DNA from: Shimia sp022448905
GTDB lineage: Bacteria; Pseudomonadota; Alphaproteobacteria; Rhodobacterales; Rhodobacteraceae
Length of the DNA stretch: 64,000 nucleotides
Assembly: GCF_047126315.1 (NCBI RefSeq)
Contig: NZ_CP138953.1
Coordinates: 2,728,001-2,792,000, forward strand
Direction: 5' to 3'
In this document: piece after piece, positions 23,660-32,252 of the stretch
How the letters are laid out: every line of letters begins with the position of its first letter
How positions within the stretch are numbered: the stretch's first letter is position 1
Program-made: the position numbers and the translations under genes
Notes under the pieces: model-generated
Told to the model about the DNA's origin: nothing
Database searches by the model: none
What the model saw: only the letters and a program-made list of their open reading frames with translations

Positions 23660-26395
23660 TTACTCCTCGCTGCCAACCTCATCTTCGTCCTGCTCAGCAA
23701 TCCAAGCCACAGAGACCACTTCTTCGCCTTTGCCGGTGTTGAACACCCGCACGCCACCGGCGGATCGGGAGCGGAAGGAGATGCCATCCACCGGAACACG
23801 GATCGATTGGCCCTTGGAGGTTGCCAGCATGATCTGATCGCCCATCTCCACAGGGAAGGATGCCACCAGCGCACCACCGCGCATGTTTTTGTCCATGGTG
23901 GCCACACCCTGACCTCCGCGGCCGCGGACCGGATAGTCGTGGCTGGAGCTGAGCTTGCCTGCGCCACCAGCGGTGATGGTCAGGATCAAGTTTTCAGCTG
24001 CGGACATTTCGGCGTAGCGCTCCTGGGAGAGTTCACCGGCTGGTGCTTCCTCGTCATCGCTGGCGTCATCGGCCAGACCGGCCACGGCGCGGCGCATTTT
24101 GAGGTAGGCGGCGCGCTCTTCGCTTTCGGCGCGGAAGTGGCGGATCACGGACATGGAGACCACTTCGTCATCGCCATTGAGCTTGATGCCACGCACACCC
24201 ACAGAGGCGCGAGAATTGAACACGCGCACTTCGGTGGTTGGGAAACGGATCGCGCGGCCGGAGTTGGTCACCAGCATCACATCGTCCTCTTCGGTACAGA
24301 TGCGCGCGTTGATCAACTTGGTGTCGGCGTTGTCGTCCTCAAACTTCATCGCAATTTTGCCGTTGGATTTCACGTTGGTGAAATCGGACAGGCGGTTGCG
24401 GCGCACAGTGCCTGCGGAGGTCGCAAACATGATCTGCAGATCGTCCCACTCATCCTCTGGACGGTCGACCGGCATGATGGCCGCGATCGAGACGCCGGTT
24501 GGGATCGGCAGGATGTTCACAATGGCCTTGCCCTTGGCGGTGCGGCCGCCCAGCGGCAGGCGCCAGGTCTTGAGTTTATAGGCCATGCCGTCGGTGGTGA
24601 AGAACAAAAGCTGCGTGTGGGTGTTGGCCACAAAGAGCGTGGTGACCACGTCCTCTTCTTTGGTTTGCATGCCAGAAATGCCCTTGCCGCCACGCTTCTG
24701 GGCGCGGAAATCGGCGAGTGGGGTGCGCTTGATGTAGCCACCGGAGGTCACGGTCACCACCATGTCCTCGCGCTCGATCAGATCTTCGTCGTCCATGTCA
24801 CCGGACCAGTCGACGATTTCCGTGCGACGTGGCACAGCGAAGGCTTCACGCACTTCGCGCAACTCGTCGCCGATGATGCCCATGATGCGCTCACGAGATC
24901 CGAGAATTTCAAGGTATTCCTTGATCTTAGAGGCCAGTTCTTCAAGTTCGTCGGTGACTTCTTTCACACCAATCTGGGTCAGACGTTGCAGGCGCAATTC
25001 GAGGATCGCGCGGGCCTGAGTTTCGGACAGGTTGTAGGTCCCGTCCTCATTCATGGTGTGGGTTGGATCGTCAATCAGACGAATATAGGCGGCGATGCTT
25101 TCCGCTGGCCAGCGGCGGGTCATCAGCTTTTCACGCGCTTCAGCCGCATCCGCAGAGGCACGGATGGTCGCAACCACCTCGTCCACGTTTGTCACAGCGA
25201 CGGCCAAGCCACAGAGAATGTGGCTGCGCTCGCGGGCTTTGCGTAGCAGATAGGCGGTGCGGCGGGCGACCACTTCTTCGCGGAAGTCGATGAAGGAGGT
25301 CAGGAAGCGGCGCAGGGTGAGCTGCTCCGGACGACCACCGTTCAGGGCTAGCATGTTACAGCCAAAGTGCGTTTGCATCGGGGTGAAACGGAACAATTGG
25401 TTCAGCACCACCTCGGCGGTGGCGTCACGCTTGAGCTCGACAACAACGCGCACGCCGTCGCGGTCGGATTCATCCTGAACGTGGGCGATGCCTTCGATGC
25501 GCTTGTCGCGGGCCGCTTCGGCGATCTTTTCGATCATAGCGGCCTTGTTCACCTGATAAGGAATCTCATCGATGACTATCGCGTAGCGGTCCTTGCGGAT
25601 TTCTTCGACGCTGGTTTTGGAGCGGATGATGACGCTGCCGCGGCCTTCTAGGTAGGCTTTGCGGGCGCCGGAACGACCCAACAAGATGCCGCCGGTCGGG
25701 AAATCCGGACCGGGCACGTAATCGATCAGCTGTTCGGAGGTCAGGTCCGGATCGTCGATCAGCGCCAGAGTGGCGTCGATGACTTCGCCAAGGTTGTGTG
25801 GCGGGATATTGGTGGCCATACCCACCGCAATACCACCCGCGCCGTTGACCAGCATGTTCGGGAAACGGGCCGGAAGTACGGTCGGTTCCTGGTCCTTGCC
25901 GTCGTAGTTGTCCTGAAAATCGACGGTTTCCTTGTCGATGTCAGACAGCAGCGCGCCAGCAGGCTTGTCCATGCGAACTTCGGTGTAACGCATGGCCGCC
26001 GGGTTGTCGCCGTCCATGGAGCCAAAGTTACCCTGACCATCCAGCAGTGGCAGGGACATGGAGAAATCCTGCGCCATACGCACCAACGCGTCATAGATCG
26101 CGGAGTCGCCGTGCGGGTGGTATTTACCCATCACGTCGCCCACAGGACGCGCCGACTTGCGGTAGGCCTTGTCGTGGGTGTTGCCGGTCTCATGCATGGC
26201 ATAAAGGATGCGGCGGTGCACCGGTTTCAGGCCGTCACGCAGATCGGGAATGGCGCGGCTGACGATCACGCTCATTGCGTAGTCAAGGTAGCTGGCGCGC
26301 ATTTCCTCCTCGATGGTCACAGAAGGACCGTCGTGGATCATCCGCTCGTGTGTGGTTTCTTCTTCGTTTTCAGGGGTTTCCGGCGTGTCGCTCAA
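23660..26395 (-). CDS. gyrA: DNA gyrase subunit A
   Basis: Type II topoisomerase subunit, 911 residues. The catalytic tyrosine is Tyr137 in AAMRYTEVRM. The quinolone-determining region GKYHPHGDSAIYDALVR keeps Ser98 and Asp102, matching the drug-sensitive positions 83 and 87 of E. coli. A GyrA box (QKRGGKG) marks the start of the C-terminal beta-pinwheel, which separates it from ParC. An acidic insert (ADDASDDEEAPAGE) interrupts the C-terminal domain, common in alphaproteobacteria. It appears monocistronic with its own terminator. Confidence 0.98.
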   Translation of the reverse strand: MSDTPETPENEEETTHERMIHDGPSVTIEEEMRASYLDYAMSVIVSRAIPDLRDGLKPVHRRILYAMHETGNTHDKAYRKSARPVGDVMGKYHPHGDSAIYDALVRMAQDFSMSLPLLDGQGNFGSMDGDNPAAMRYTEVRMDKPAGALLSDIDKETVDFQDNYDGKDQEPTVLPARFPNMLVNGAGGIAVGMATNIPPHNLGEVIDATLALIDDPDLTSEQLIDYVPGPDFPTGGILLGRSGARKAYLEGRGSVIIRSKTSVEEIRKDRYAIVIDEIPYQVNKAAMIEKIAEAARDKRIEGIAHVQDESDRDGVRVVVELKRDATAEVVLNQLFRFTPMQTHFGCNMLALNGGRPEQLTLRRFLTSFIDFREEVVARRTAYLLRKARERSHILCGLAVAVTNVDEVVATIRASADAAEAREKLMTRRWPAESIAAYIRLIDDPTHTMNEDGTYNLSETQARAILELRLQRLTQIGVKEVTDELEELASKIKEYLEILGSRERIMGIIGDELREVREAFAVPRRTEIVDWSGDMDDEDLIEREDMVVTVTSGGYIKRTPLADFRAQKRGGKGISGMQTKEEDVVTTLFVANTHTQLLFFTTDGMAYKLKTWRLPLGGRTAKGKAIVNILPIPTGVSIAAIMPVDRPEDEWDDLQIMFATSAGTVRRNRLSDFTNVKSNGKIAMKFEDDNADTKLINARICTEEDDVMLVTNSGRAIRFPTTEVRVFNSRASVGVRGIKLNGDDEVVSMSVIRHFRAESEERAAYLKMRRAVAGLADDASDDEEAPAGELSQERYAEMSAAENLILTITAGGAGKLSSSHDYPVRGRGGQGVATMDKNMRGGALVASFPVEMGDQIMLATSKGQSIRVPVDGISFRSRSAGGVRVFNTGKGEEVVSVAWIAEQDEDEVGSEE

Positions 26396-26619
26396 GTCCC
26401 AGTCTCGCTTCTATTTGGCGGTCCATATGTTGTTGGAACGCTTATATCAGAGGCATCATATAGGGTGCAATGGTGCAGTGTCCCTCTCCAGACTGGATTG
26501 GTTGATAGATTGCTTAAGGTTGCAAACTGAGGTCTCTTCGGTCCGTTTAGCGATAACTAGCCATTAACGGTTTTGGTGCAATTGAACTGAAGGTTAAATC
26601 TAAACGGGAATAATTTGAG

Positions 26620-28920
26620 ATGAGTGTAGACCTTCGGCTCGGCCTTTATTCGGGAAACCAGTACAGCGATCTGGGTGTTTCCAACGATGTCCATAGGGGG
26701 CAGGTGCGCTTCTGGGTGACGAACGATGGCACAAGTGCCATGCCGAGTTCCGCAAGGTACCAAGTTGTTGCCTATGCGCCGGATGGCACGGAACTTATGG
26801 TCATGGCAGATGCAAATTTCAGCGCGATTTCTGCTGGGTCCAGCAAAAACATCACCGCGGCTTTTGATCACGCGAACATTTATACAAGCTACCCTGAGCT
26901 GATTGGGCAGGCGCTAAGCTATGAAGTGCGGGTCGATGTGGGCAGTGCAATTGCCGAGACCGATGAAACCAACAATAAAATGATGTTTGCGGGTGAACCG
27001 CTGCCGGTGATTGGGCCTGATTTGACGTTCCAACCCACCTATTCTGATGGCTATTCAGACAAAGGAGTCTTCAGTGATCGGCATTCAGCGCAGATCCAGT
27101 TCGTTGCAAGAAATGACGATGTCGGAACAATGGAAGCTTCTGCACACTATTCAATCGTTGCGTTTGCTCCCGACGGTACTGAGCTGATGGTTGTAAAAGA
27201 AGGGGTCGTGGGCAAGCTCGCCCCGGGACAAAACAAGCAGATCCGGGCCTACTTCAATCATGATCAGATCTATGCCAATCACCCAGAACTCGCTGGGCAA
27301 AGCTTGACGTATGAAGTGCGTTTGGACAGCGGCAGCCTTGTCTCTGAAACCGACGAAACCAACAACACATTGACTTTTATCGGAGATCCGCTGCCTGTCA
27401 TTGGTCCGGACCTTACCTTCCAACCCACATATTCTGATGGCTATTCAGACAAGGGAGTCTTCAGTGACCGGCATTCAGCGCAGATCCAGTTCGTTGCAAG
27501 AAATGACGATGTCGGAACAATGGAAGCTTCTGCACACTATTCAATCGTTGCGTTTGCTCCCGACGGTACTGAGCTGATGGTTGTGAAAGAAGGGGTCGTG
27601 GGCAAGCTTGACCCGGGACAAAACAAGCAGATTCGGGCTTACTTCAATCATGATCAGATCTATGCCAATCACCCAGAACTTGTAGGGCAAAGATTGACGT
27701 ATGAAGTGCGTTTGGACAGTGGTAGCCTTGTCTCTGAAACCGACGAAACCAACAACACATTGACTTTTGTCGGAGATCCGCTGCCTGTCATTGGTCCAGA
27801 TTTGGCGTTCGTCGACAATTACGCGAACGGCTATGGTGATAGAGGAACGCAGGGCGATAGCCATATCGCCGAGATACGCTTCTTCTATGCAAACGACGAT
27901 GTAGGTTCCATGGGCTATGGGGCAAAATACACGATTGTTGCCTTTGCCCCTGATGGGACAGAGCTTTTGCAAGTTAAGGAAGGCGGGTTGTCTAAGTTGA
28001 ACCCAGGGCAGAGCGCGCAGGTGCGGGCACAGTTCAACCACGACGAAATATACGCCAATTACCCGGAGCTCATTGGGCAAAGCCTGACTTACGAAGTCCG
28101 TTTGGACAGCGGGAACATCATCGCAGAGACGGATGAGACGAACAATACAATGACATTTGTAGGCCAGCCGTTGCCGGATATGCCTGCTGACTTGGCTGTT
28201 CAGCAGGTGTCGATCACCGAGGAAGGGGTGTTGGATGGCGTCATGCAGGCGTCGTTGCAATTTGACTATTCAATTGTTGATTTGCGCGCGTTCCACGGTG
28301 CGGTGAACTATCAAGTCGAACTTATTGCGCCGGGCGAAACGGTAGGGACCGTTTTCGCGACAGGCGTGATCGCGGCCCCGGTGGGCAACAGTTCAGGTTC
28401 AATCACTATTCCGGATGTAGCTGCGCAGATTTATGGTTTGGGGCAGGATGCTTTAAACGAGACCTATGAGTTCCGCGTGACGCTTGATCCACAGAACACG
28501 ATCAGCGAGACAAATGAAAACAACAATACCGGGGTAGCGGAGCTTTACGCTCCGGTCATTCTACCGGACGCGTATGTGACCGAAGCGCGTTCAGTGCTGC
28601 AGGCTGACGGAAGTGAGTCGTTTGTTTTTAAAGCGTCTCTTGGCGGGAACGATGTGTTGAGTGGGCCAGTGGACTATCAGATCGTCGCAAGTGCAGAGAA
28701 CGGAGGCCCGGTTTTGGTTTTGGAAACTGGCAACACCACGTTGTTTGCAGGCGGAGATACGCAAGTCATTCAGTTGGATGATCTTAGCGAGGCACTGTTC
28801 GCTGCGGGGGCGAACGCGAATGAAAGCTATGTTTTCACAGCGATCCTTGATCACAGCAATAGCCTCGAGGAATTCAATGAGTTCAACAACTTTGGATCAG
28901 AAGTCTTTGACTTAGCGTAG
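26620..28920 (+). CDS. CARDB-type repeat protein with six domains
   Basis: A 766-residue protein made of about six beta-sandwich repeats of 110-130 residues. Repeats begin near residues 1, 128, 258, 388, 518 and 644, and most end in the CARDB motif ETDETNN or ETNENNN. Repeats 2 and 3 are nearly identical in protein and DNA. CARDB domains are adhesion-type modules of extracellular proteins. No signal peptide is visible at the N terminus (MSVDLRLGLYSGNQ), and no RTX repeats or sortase signal are seen, so export, if it occurs, must use another route such as type I secretion. It stands alone, convergent with the radical SAM gene. The function is unknown; a surface or matrix protein is likely. Confidence 0.8.
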   Translation: MSVDLRLGLYSGNQYSDLGVSNDVHRGQVRFWVTNDGTSAMPSSARYQVVAYAPDGTELMVMADANFSAISAGSSKNITAAFDHANIYTSYPELIGQALSYEVRVDVGSAIAETDETNNKMMFAGEPLPVIGPDLTFQPTYSDGYSDKGVFSDRHSAQIQFVARNDDVGTMEASAHYSIVAFAPDGTELMVVKEGVVGKLAPGQNKQIRAYFNHDQIYANHPELAGQSLTYEVRLDSGSLVSETDETNNTLTFIGDPLPVIGPDLTFQPTYSDGYSDKGVFSDRHSAQIQFVARNDDVGTMEASAHYSIVAFAPDGTELMVVKEGVVGKLDPGQNKQIRAYFNHDQIYANHPELVGQRLTYEVRLDSGSLVSETDETNNTLTFVGDPLPVIGPDLAFVDNYANGYGDRGTQGDSHIAEIRFFYANDDVGSMGYGAKYTIVAFAPDGTELLQVKEGGLSKLNPGQSAQVRAQFNHDEIYANYPELIGQSLTYEVRLDSGNIIAETDETNNTMTFVGQPLPDMPADLAVQQVSITEEGVLDGVMQASLQFDYSIVDLRAFHGAVNYQVELIAPGETVGTVFATGVIAAPVGNSSGSITIPDVAAQIYGLGQDALNETYEFRVTLDPQNTISETNENNNTGVAELYAPVILPDAYVTEARSVLQADGSESFVFKASLGGNDVLSGPVDYQIVASAENGGPVLVLETGNTTLFAGGDTQVIQLDDLSEALFAAGANANESYVFTAILDHSNSLEEFNEFNNFGSEVFDLA
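27047..27780 (+). repeat. Tandem 390-bp direct repeat inside the CARDB gene
   Basis: Bases 27047-27390 reappear at 27437-27780 with only scattered substitutions, a period of 390 bases (130 codons). Flanking repeats of the same protein are much more diverged, so this is a recent duplication or gene conversion. It keeps the reading frame. Confidence 0.88.
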
Positions 28921-28928
28921 AAAAGGAT

Positions 28929-28975
28929 CACAGCTCCGCCAGAGAATATACGTTGGTGGAGCTGTGCCGTTTTTG
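28929..28975. terminator. Terminator between convergent CARDB and radical SAM genes
   Basis: A 13-base stem (CACAGCTCCGCCA with TGGTGGAGCTGTG, one G-T wobble), loop of 12, then CCGTTTTTG on the plus strand. It suits the CARDB gene and may also end the minus-strand gene. Confidence 0.78.
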
Positions 28976-28998
28976 TGTTTGGATTTTTACTCGTCCTG

Positions 28999-29940
28999 TT
29001 AGGCCGAACAGGACGCGCCGCCAAGGACGCAGAATTTGGCGCAGTGCGGGTGGTTGAGCAGCACTGGCTTTTCCGCGTCTTTTAAGGTTGGGCCGAGGTC
29101 AAATTCCTCGACGTATGGCAGCAGTGTGCAGGCCACAACCGAAGCGCGCTCTGAACCCTTGCGACGCACGACCATGCGGGAACTTGCGCACATAACTTCA
29201 TTTGGAGATTTGTTTAAGATCCCCCAGCACTCAGTTGTAATTTCAGGAACTTCGACGCTTTCATCCATTTCTGGAAATAACATCGTTTGCGCCGGATTTA
29301 GGGCGTCGATTGGAATGTTGAGACTATTGAAAAGCTCGGCATAGCCTTGGCGGGCGTCCGCTTCGCTTTCTCCCCAAATGCTGCGGCCGGCGGCAGTCAT
29401 CTGAAAGCCTTCATCGCGCAGCCATTGCATGCCGAGTAACATGCGCTCAAACGAGCCAACACCTCGTTCCGTGTCGTGGTGTTCAGCACTCCAGTGATCG
29501 ATCGAAATACGGAAGGTCAGCTTGTCGCGATAGGTTTCACGCAGGTCCAGGAGGCCTTCCCGCACACGTTTTCGCATGAGAGGTTGCATGGCGTTTGTGA
29601 GGATCAACACTTCGTACCCGAGTTCCAACGATCGGCGTGTGATGTCGATCATCTCCGGGTTCATAAACGGCTCGCCGCCGGTGAAGGCGATTTCGCGCAC
29701 ACCCCAATTGCGCGTATCGAGCTGATCTAGGTAGTCGGAGACCTCGTCAGCAGTGATGTAGAGCAGCGCGTCATTGGTGGGAGACGAAAGGATGTAGCAG
29801 TTCTCGCACTGAATGTTGCAGAGCGTGCCGGTGTTGAACCAGAGCGTTTGCGGGTCCGTGAGTGCGACATGAGCGCGAGTTTCACCTTTGGCGGTGATAA
29901 AGGGATCGTTGAACTTCCCGATATTTACGTGATCTTTCAT
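28999..29940 (-). CDS. Radical SAM enzyme of unknown substrate
   Basis: The motif CNIQCENC gives Cys41, Cys45 and Cys48 (C-x3-C-x2-C) for the SAM-binding 4Fe-4S cluster, followed by the family's FTGGEPFMNPEM glycine motif. A C-terminal cysteine cluster (Cys300, Cys304, Cys311 in HCAKFCVLGGASCSA) could bind an auxiliary cluster as in SPASM or twitch enzymes. The 313-residue length fits a short radical SAM enzyme. I could not find a peptide substrate beside it; the neighbours are the convergent CARDB-repeat gene and the divergent zwf operon. The reaction is unknown. Confidence 0.85.
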   Translation of the reverse strand: MKDHVNIGKFNDPFITAKGETRAHVALTDPQTLWFNTGTLCNIQCENCYILSSPTNDALLYITADEVSDYLDQLDTRNWGVREIAFTGGEPFMNPEMIDITRRSLELGYEVLILTNAMQPLMRKRVREGLLDLRETYRDKLTFRISIDHWSAEHHDTERGVGSFERMLLGMQWLRDEGFQMTAAGRSIWGESEADARQGYAELFNSLNIPIDALNPAQTMLFPEMDESVEVPEITTECWGILNKSPNEVMCASSRMVVRRKGSERASVVACTLLPYVEEFDLGPTLKDAEKPVLLNHPHCAKFCVLGGASCSA

Positions 29941-30066
29941 GTGCCTGCCATGTTCCTGTCCTTCCTCGGTACTAGTCAGACAGATATGGGCAAGTAAAGC
30001 GGTGACGAGGTGTTTGACACAGTTGTGATGTGAGGTTGCGGTGTTAGAGTGGCGGTGTTATGAGGT

Positions 30067-30080
30067 CGTTAGCGCTAACG
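30067..30080. promoter_or_regulatory. LacI-family-type operator upstream of zwf
   Basis: CGTTAGCGCTAACG is a perfect 14-base palindrome with central CG, the usual form of LacI/GalR-family operators. It lies 44 bases before zwf, after a possible -35 element (TTGACA about 30015), so binding would block transcription. The regulator is not in the window. Confidence 0.6.
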
Positions 30081-30123
30081 ATATTCCGGTAAAACCCGGA
30101 CTGCCGAAAAGGAAAGAGGCCCC

Positions 30124-31578
30124 ATGGTTTCGCGTATCATTCCCGTGGAAACGTTTGATCTTGTGATCTTTGGAGGAACGGGGGATTTGGCGCGGCGAAA
30201 AATTCTGCCGGCCTTGTTCAAGCGGTATTGTTCCGGTCAGATGCCCGACGGCAGTCAAGTGATCGGTGCGGCGCGTAGTGAATTGACCGAAGATGCGTAT
30301 CGCACGTCTGTCGCCGAAGCGTTGCGCGAGTTTGCAGGCGAGGCGGCGCAAGATGCCCGAGCCGTGGACGGTTTTTGCGCCAATTTGCATTATGTTGCCG
30401 TGGATGCGCGCGGCGAGGGCGGCTGGAACGAGTTGGCGGCGCTGCTCAAGCCGGAGTCGGTGCGGGCGTTCTATTTTTCGGTTGGACCTGGTGTGTATTC
30501 GGATCTGGCCAAAGGGTTGAAGCGGCATGGCTTAACACAAGAAGACACGCGGATCGTAGTGGAAAAGCCATTTGGTCATGACCTTGAAACAGCGCAGGCA
30601 TTGAACCGCGAGTTGGCGCAGTATTTTGACGAGAGCCAGATTTACCGCATCGACCACTATCTTGGCAAAGAGACGGTGCAGAACCTGATGGCGGTGCGCT
30701 TTGGCAATATGCTGTTTGAGCCGCTGTGGAACGCGCAATACATCGACCATATCCAGATCACCGTAGCCGAAAGCGTCGGTGTGGCAGGACGTGGCGAGTA
30801 TTATGAGCGCTCGGGGGCAATGCGCGATATGGTGCAGAACCACTTGATGCAGCTTCTGTGTTTGATTGCCATGGAGCCTCCGTCGCAGTTTGAGCCGGAT
30901 GCGGTGCGTGATGAGAAGCTGAAGGTGATCCGTGCGTTGGATACAGTTGCGCCGCACCACATTGTACGCGGGCAATATACAGCCGCGGATGGGGCGGACA
31001 GCTATCGTGAAGATGTTGAAAATCCACGCTCCAAGACCGAGAGCTTCATTGCTCTGAAGTGTCAGGTGAACAACTGGCGGTGGGCTGGCACGCCGTTTTA
31101 CCTGCGTACAGGCAAACGGTTGTCTGAGCGCGATAGCGAGATCACTGTGGTGTTCAAAGATACGCCCCATTCGATCTTTGGCGATGAAGCTGGACGGCAT
31201 CGCAATGAGTTGAGCATTCAGCTGCAACCCAATGAAGGAATTACATTAAATGTGACCATCAAGGAGCCGGGGCCAGGGGGGATGCGGTTGGTGGATGTGC
31301 CGCTGGATATGAGTTTTGCCGAGGCTTTGGGGCCAAAAGGGCAAGGCACAGCGGATGCTTACGAGCGGCTGATCATGGATGTGATCCGTGGCAACCAAAC
31401 ACTGTTTATGCGCGATGATGAGGTGGAAGCGGCCTGGGCCTGGACCGACCCGATCATTCGCGGATGGGAAGCGCGGGGCGATGTACCAAAGCCTTATGAC
31501 GCGTTTTCTTATGGGCCGGATGACGCGGCCGTGATGATGCGCCGGGACGGGCGAAACTGGAGAGGATTGGGCAAATGA
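30124..31578 (+). CDS. zwf: Glucose-6-phosphate dehydrogenase
   Basis: NADP-linked oxidation of glucose 6-phosphate to 6-phosphogluconolactone. FGGTGDLARRKILPAL is the cofactor motif near the N terminus, the substrate motif IDHYLGKE includes Asp177 and His178, and KCQVNNWRWAGTPFYLRTGKRL is conserved in the C-terminal half. The length of 484 residues is normal. It heads the zwf-pgl-pgi operon behind a LacI-type operator, with a four-base overlap to pgl (ATGA). Together they supply the Entner-Doudoroff or pentose phosphate route. Confidence 0.97.
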   Translation: MVSRIIPVETFDLVIFGGTGDLARRKILPALFKRYCSGQMPDGSQVIGAARSELTEDAYRTSVAEALREFAGEAAQDARAVDGFCANLHYVAVDARGEGGWNELAALLKPESVRAFYFSVGPGVYSDLAKGLKRHGLTQEDTRIVVEKPFGHDLETAQALNRELAQYFDESQIYRIDHYLGKETVQNLMAVRFGNMLFEPLWNAQYIDHIQITVAESVGVAGRGEYYERSGAMRDMVQNHLMQLLCLIAMEPPSQFEPDAVRDEKLKVIRALDTVAPHHIVRGQYTAADGADSYREDVENPRSKTESFIALKCQVNNWRWAGTPFYLRTGKRLSERDSEITVVFKDTPHSIFGDEAGRHRNELSIQLQPNEGITLNVTIKEPGPGGMRLVDVPLDMSFAEALGPKGQGTADAYERLIMDVIRGNQTLFMRDDEVEAAWAWTDPIIRGWEARGDVPKPYDAFSYGPDDAAVMMRRDGRNWRGLGK

Positions 31579-32246
31579 ACTTCAACACCTACCCCGATGC
31601 AGAGATGATGGCGATGGATGTTGCCAGCGTGCTGGCGGATGATTTGGCGGAAGCGCTGCACAACAAAGACCGTGTGGTGCTTGCAGTGCCAGGAGGTACC
31701 ACGCCAGGGCCGATTTTTGATGCGCTGAGTGCGGCGGATCTGGATTGGGACCGCGTGGATGTGATCCTGACGGACGAACGCTGGGTGCCAGAGGATCACG
31801 AGCGGTCCAACTCTGCGTTGGTGAAATCACGCCTTTTGACCAACCGGGCTGTGGCGGCGCGGTATTTGCCGCTGTATGCGCCAGCTGAGGCGCCAGAGGC
31901 CGTGTTGGCTGAGTTGGAGACCACCATTCTGGGGGCGCTGCCGGTGGATGTGGCCTTGCTGGGTATGGGCGCGGATATGCACACGGCGTCATTGTTCCCC
32001 AAAGCGGATGGGCTTAAGGCGGCATTGGCCTCGGACGCGCCGGTATTGGTGCCCATCCGACGTGAAGATTTGCCGGATGTGCGGATCACGCTGTCTGCGC
32101 GGGTGCTGGATGCGGCGGTGCGCAAGCATATTCTGATCAAAGGTGCGGACAAGCGTGAAGCTTTGCAGGCCGCGCAGAAACTGCCAAAAGAAGAGGCGCC
32201 GATCAAATCTATTTCCACCGGTGCTGAAGTACATTGGACGGAGTGA
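31575..32246 (+). CDS. pgl: 6-Phosphogluconolactonase
   Basis: DevB/SOL-type lactonase, 223 residues, hydrolysing the product of zwf. VVLAVPGGTTPGPIFDAL and VILTDERWVPEDHERSN are the two classic motifs, and VALLGMGADMHTASLFP the third. The start overlaps the zwf stop by four bases and pgi begins seven bases after its stop, so the three are one transcript. Minus-strand frames in this region are shadows. Confidence 0.96.
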   Translation: MNFNTYPDAEMMAMDVASVLADDLAEALHNKDRVVLAVPGGTTPGPIFDALSAADLDWDRVDVILTDERWVPEDHERSNSALVKSRLLTNRAVAARYLPLYAPAEAPEAVLAELETTILGALPVDVALLGMGADMHTASLFPKADGLKAALASDAPVLVPIRREDLPDVRITLSARVLDAAVRKHILIKGADKREALQAAQKLPKEEAPIKSISTGAEVHWTE

Positions 32247-32252
32247 TTGGGT

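Noticed and set aside
23621..25246. 541-codon open frame opposite gyrA
   Set aside because: Antisense shadow of gyrA; no start signal or motif.
30015..30050. Complete promoter for zwf
   Set aside because: TTGACA is present near 30015, but no good -10 element was found at 16-18 bases, so only the operator is reported.
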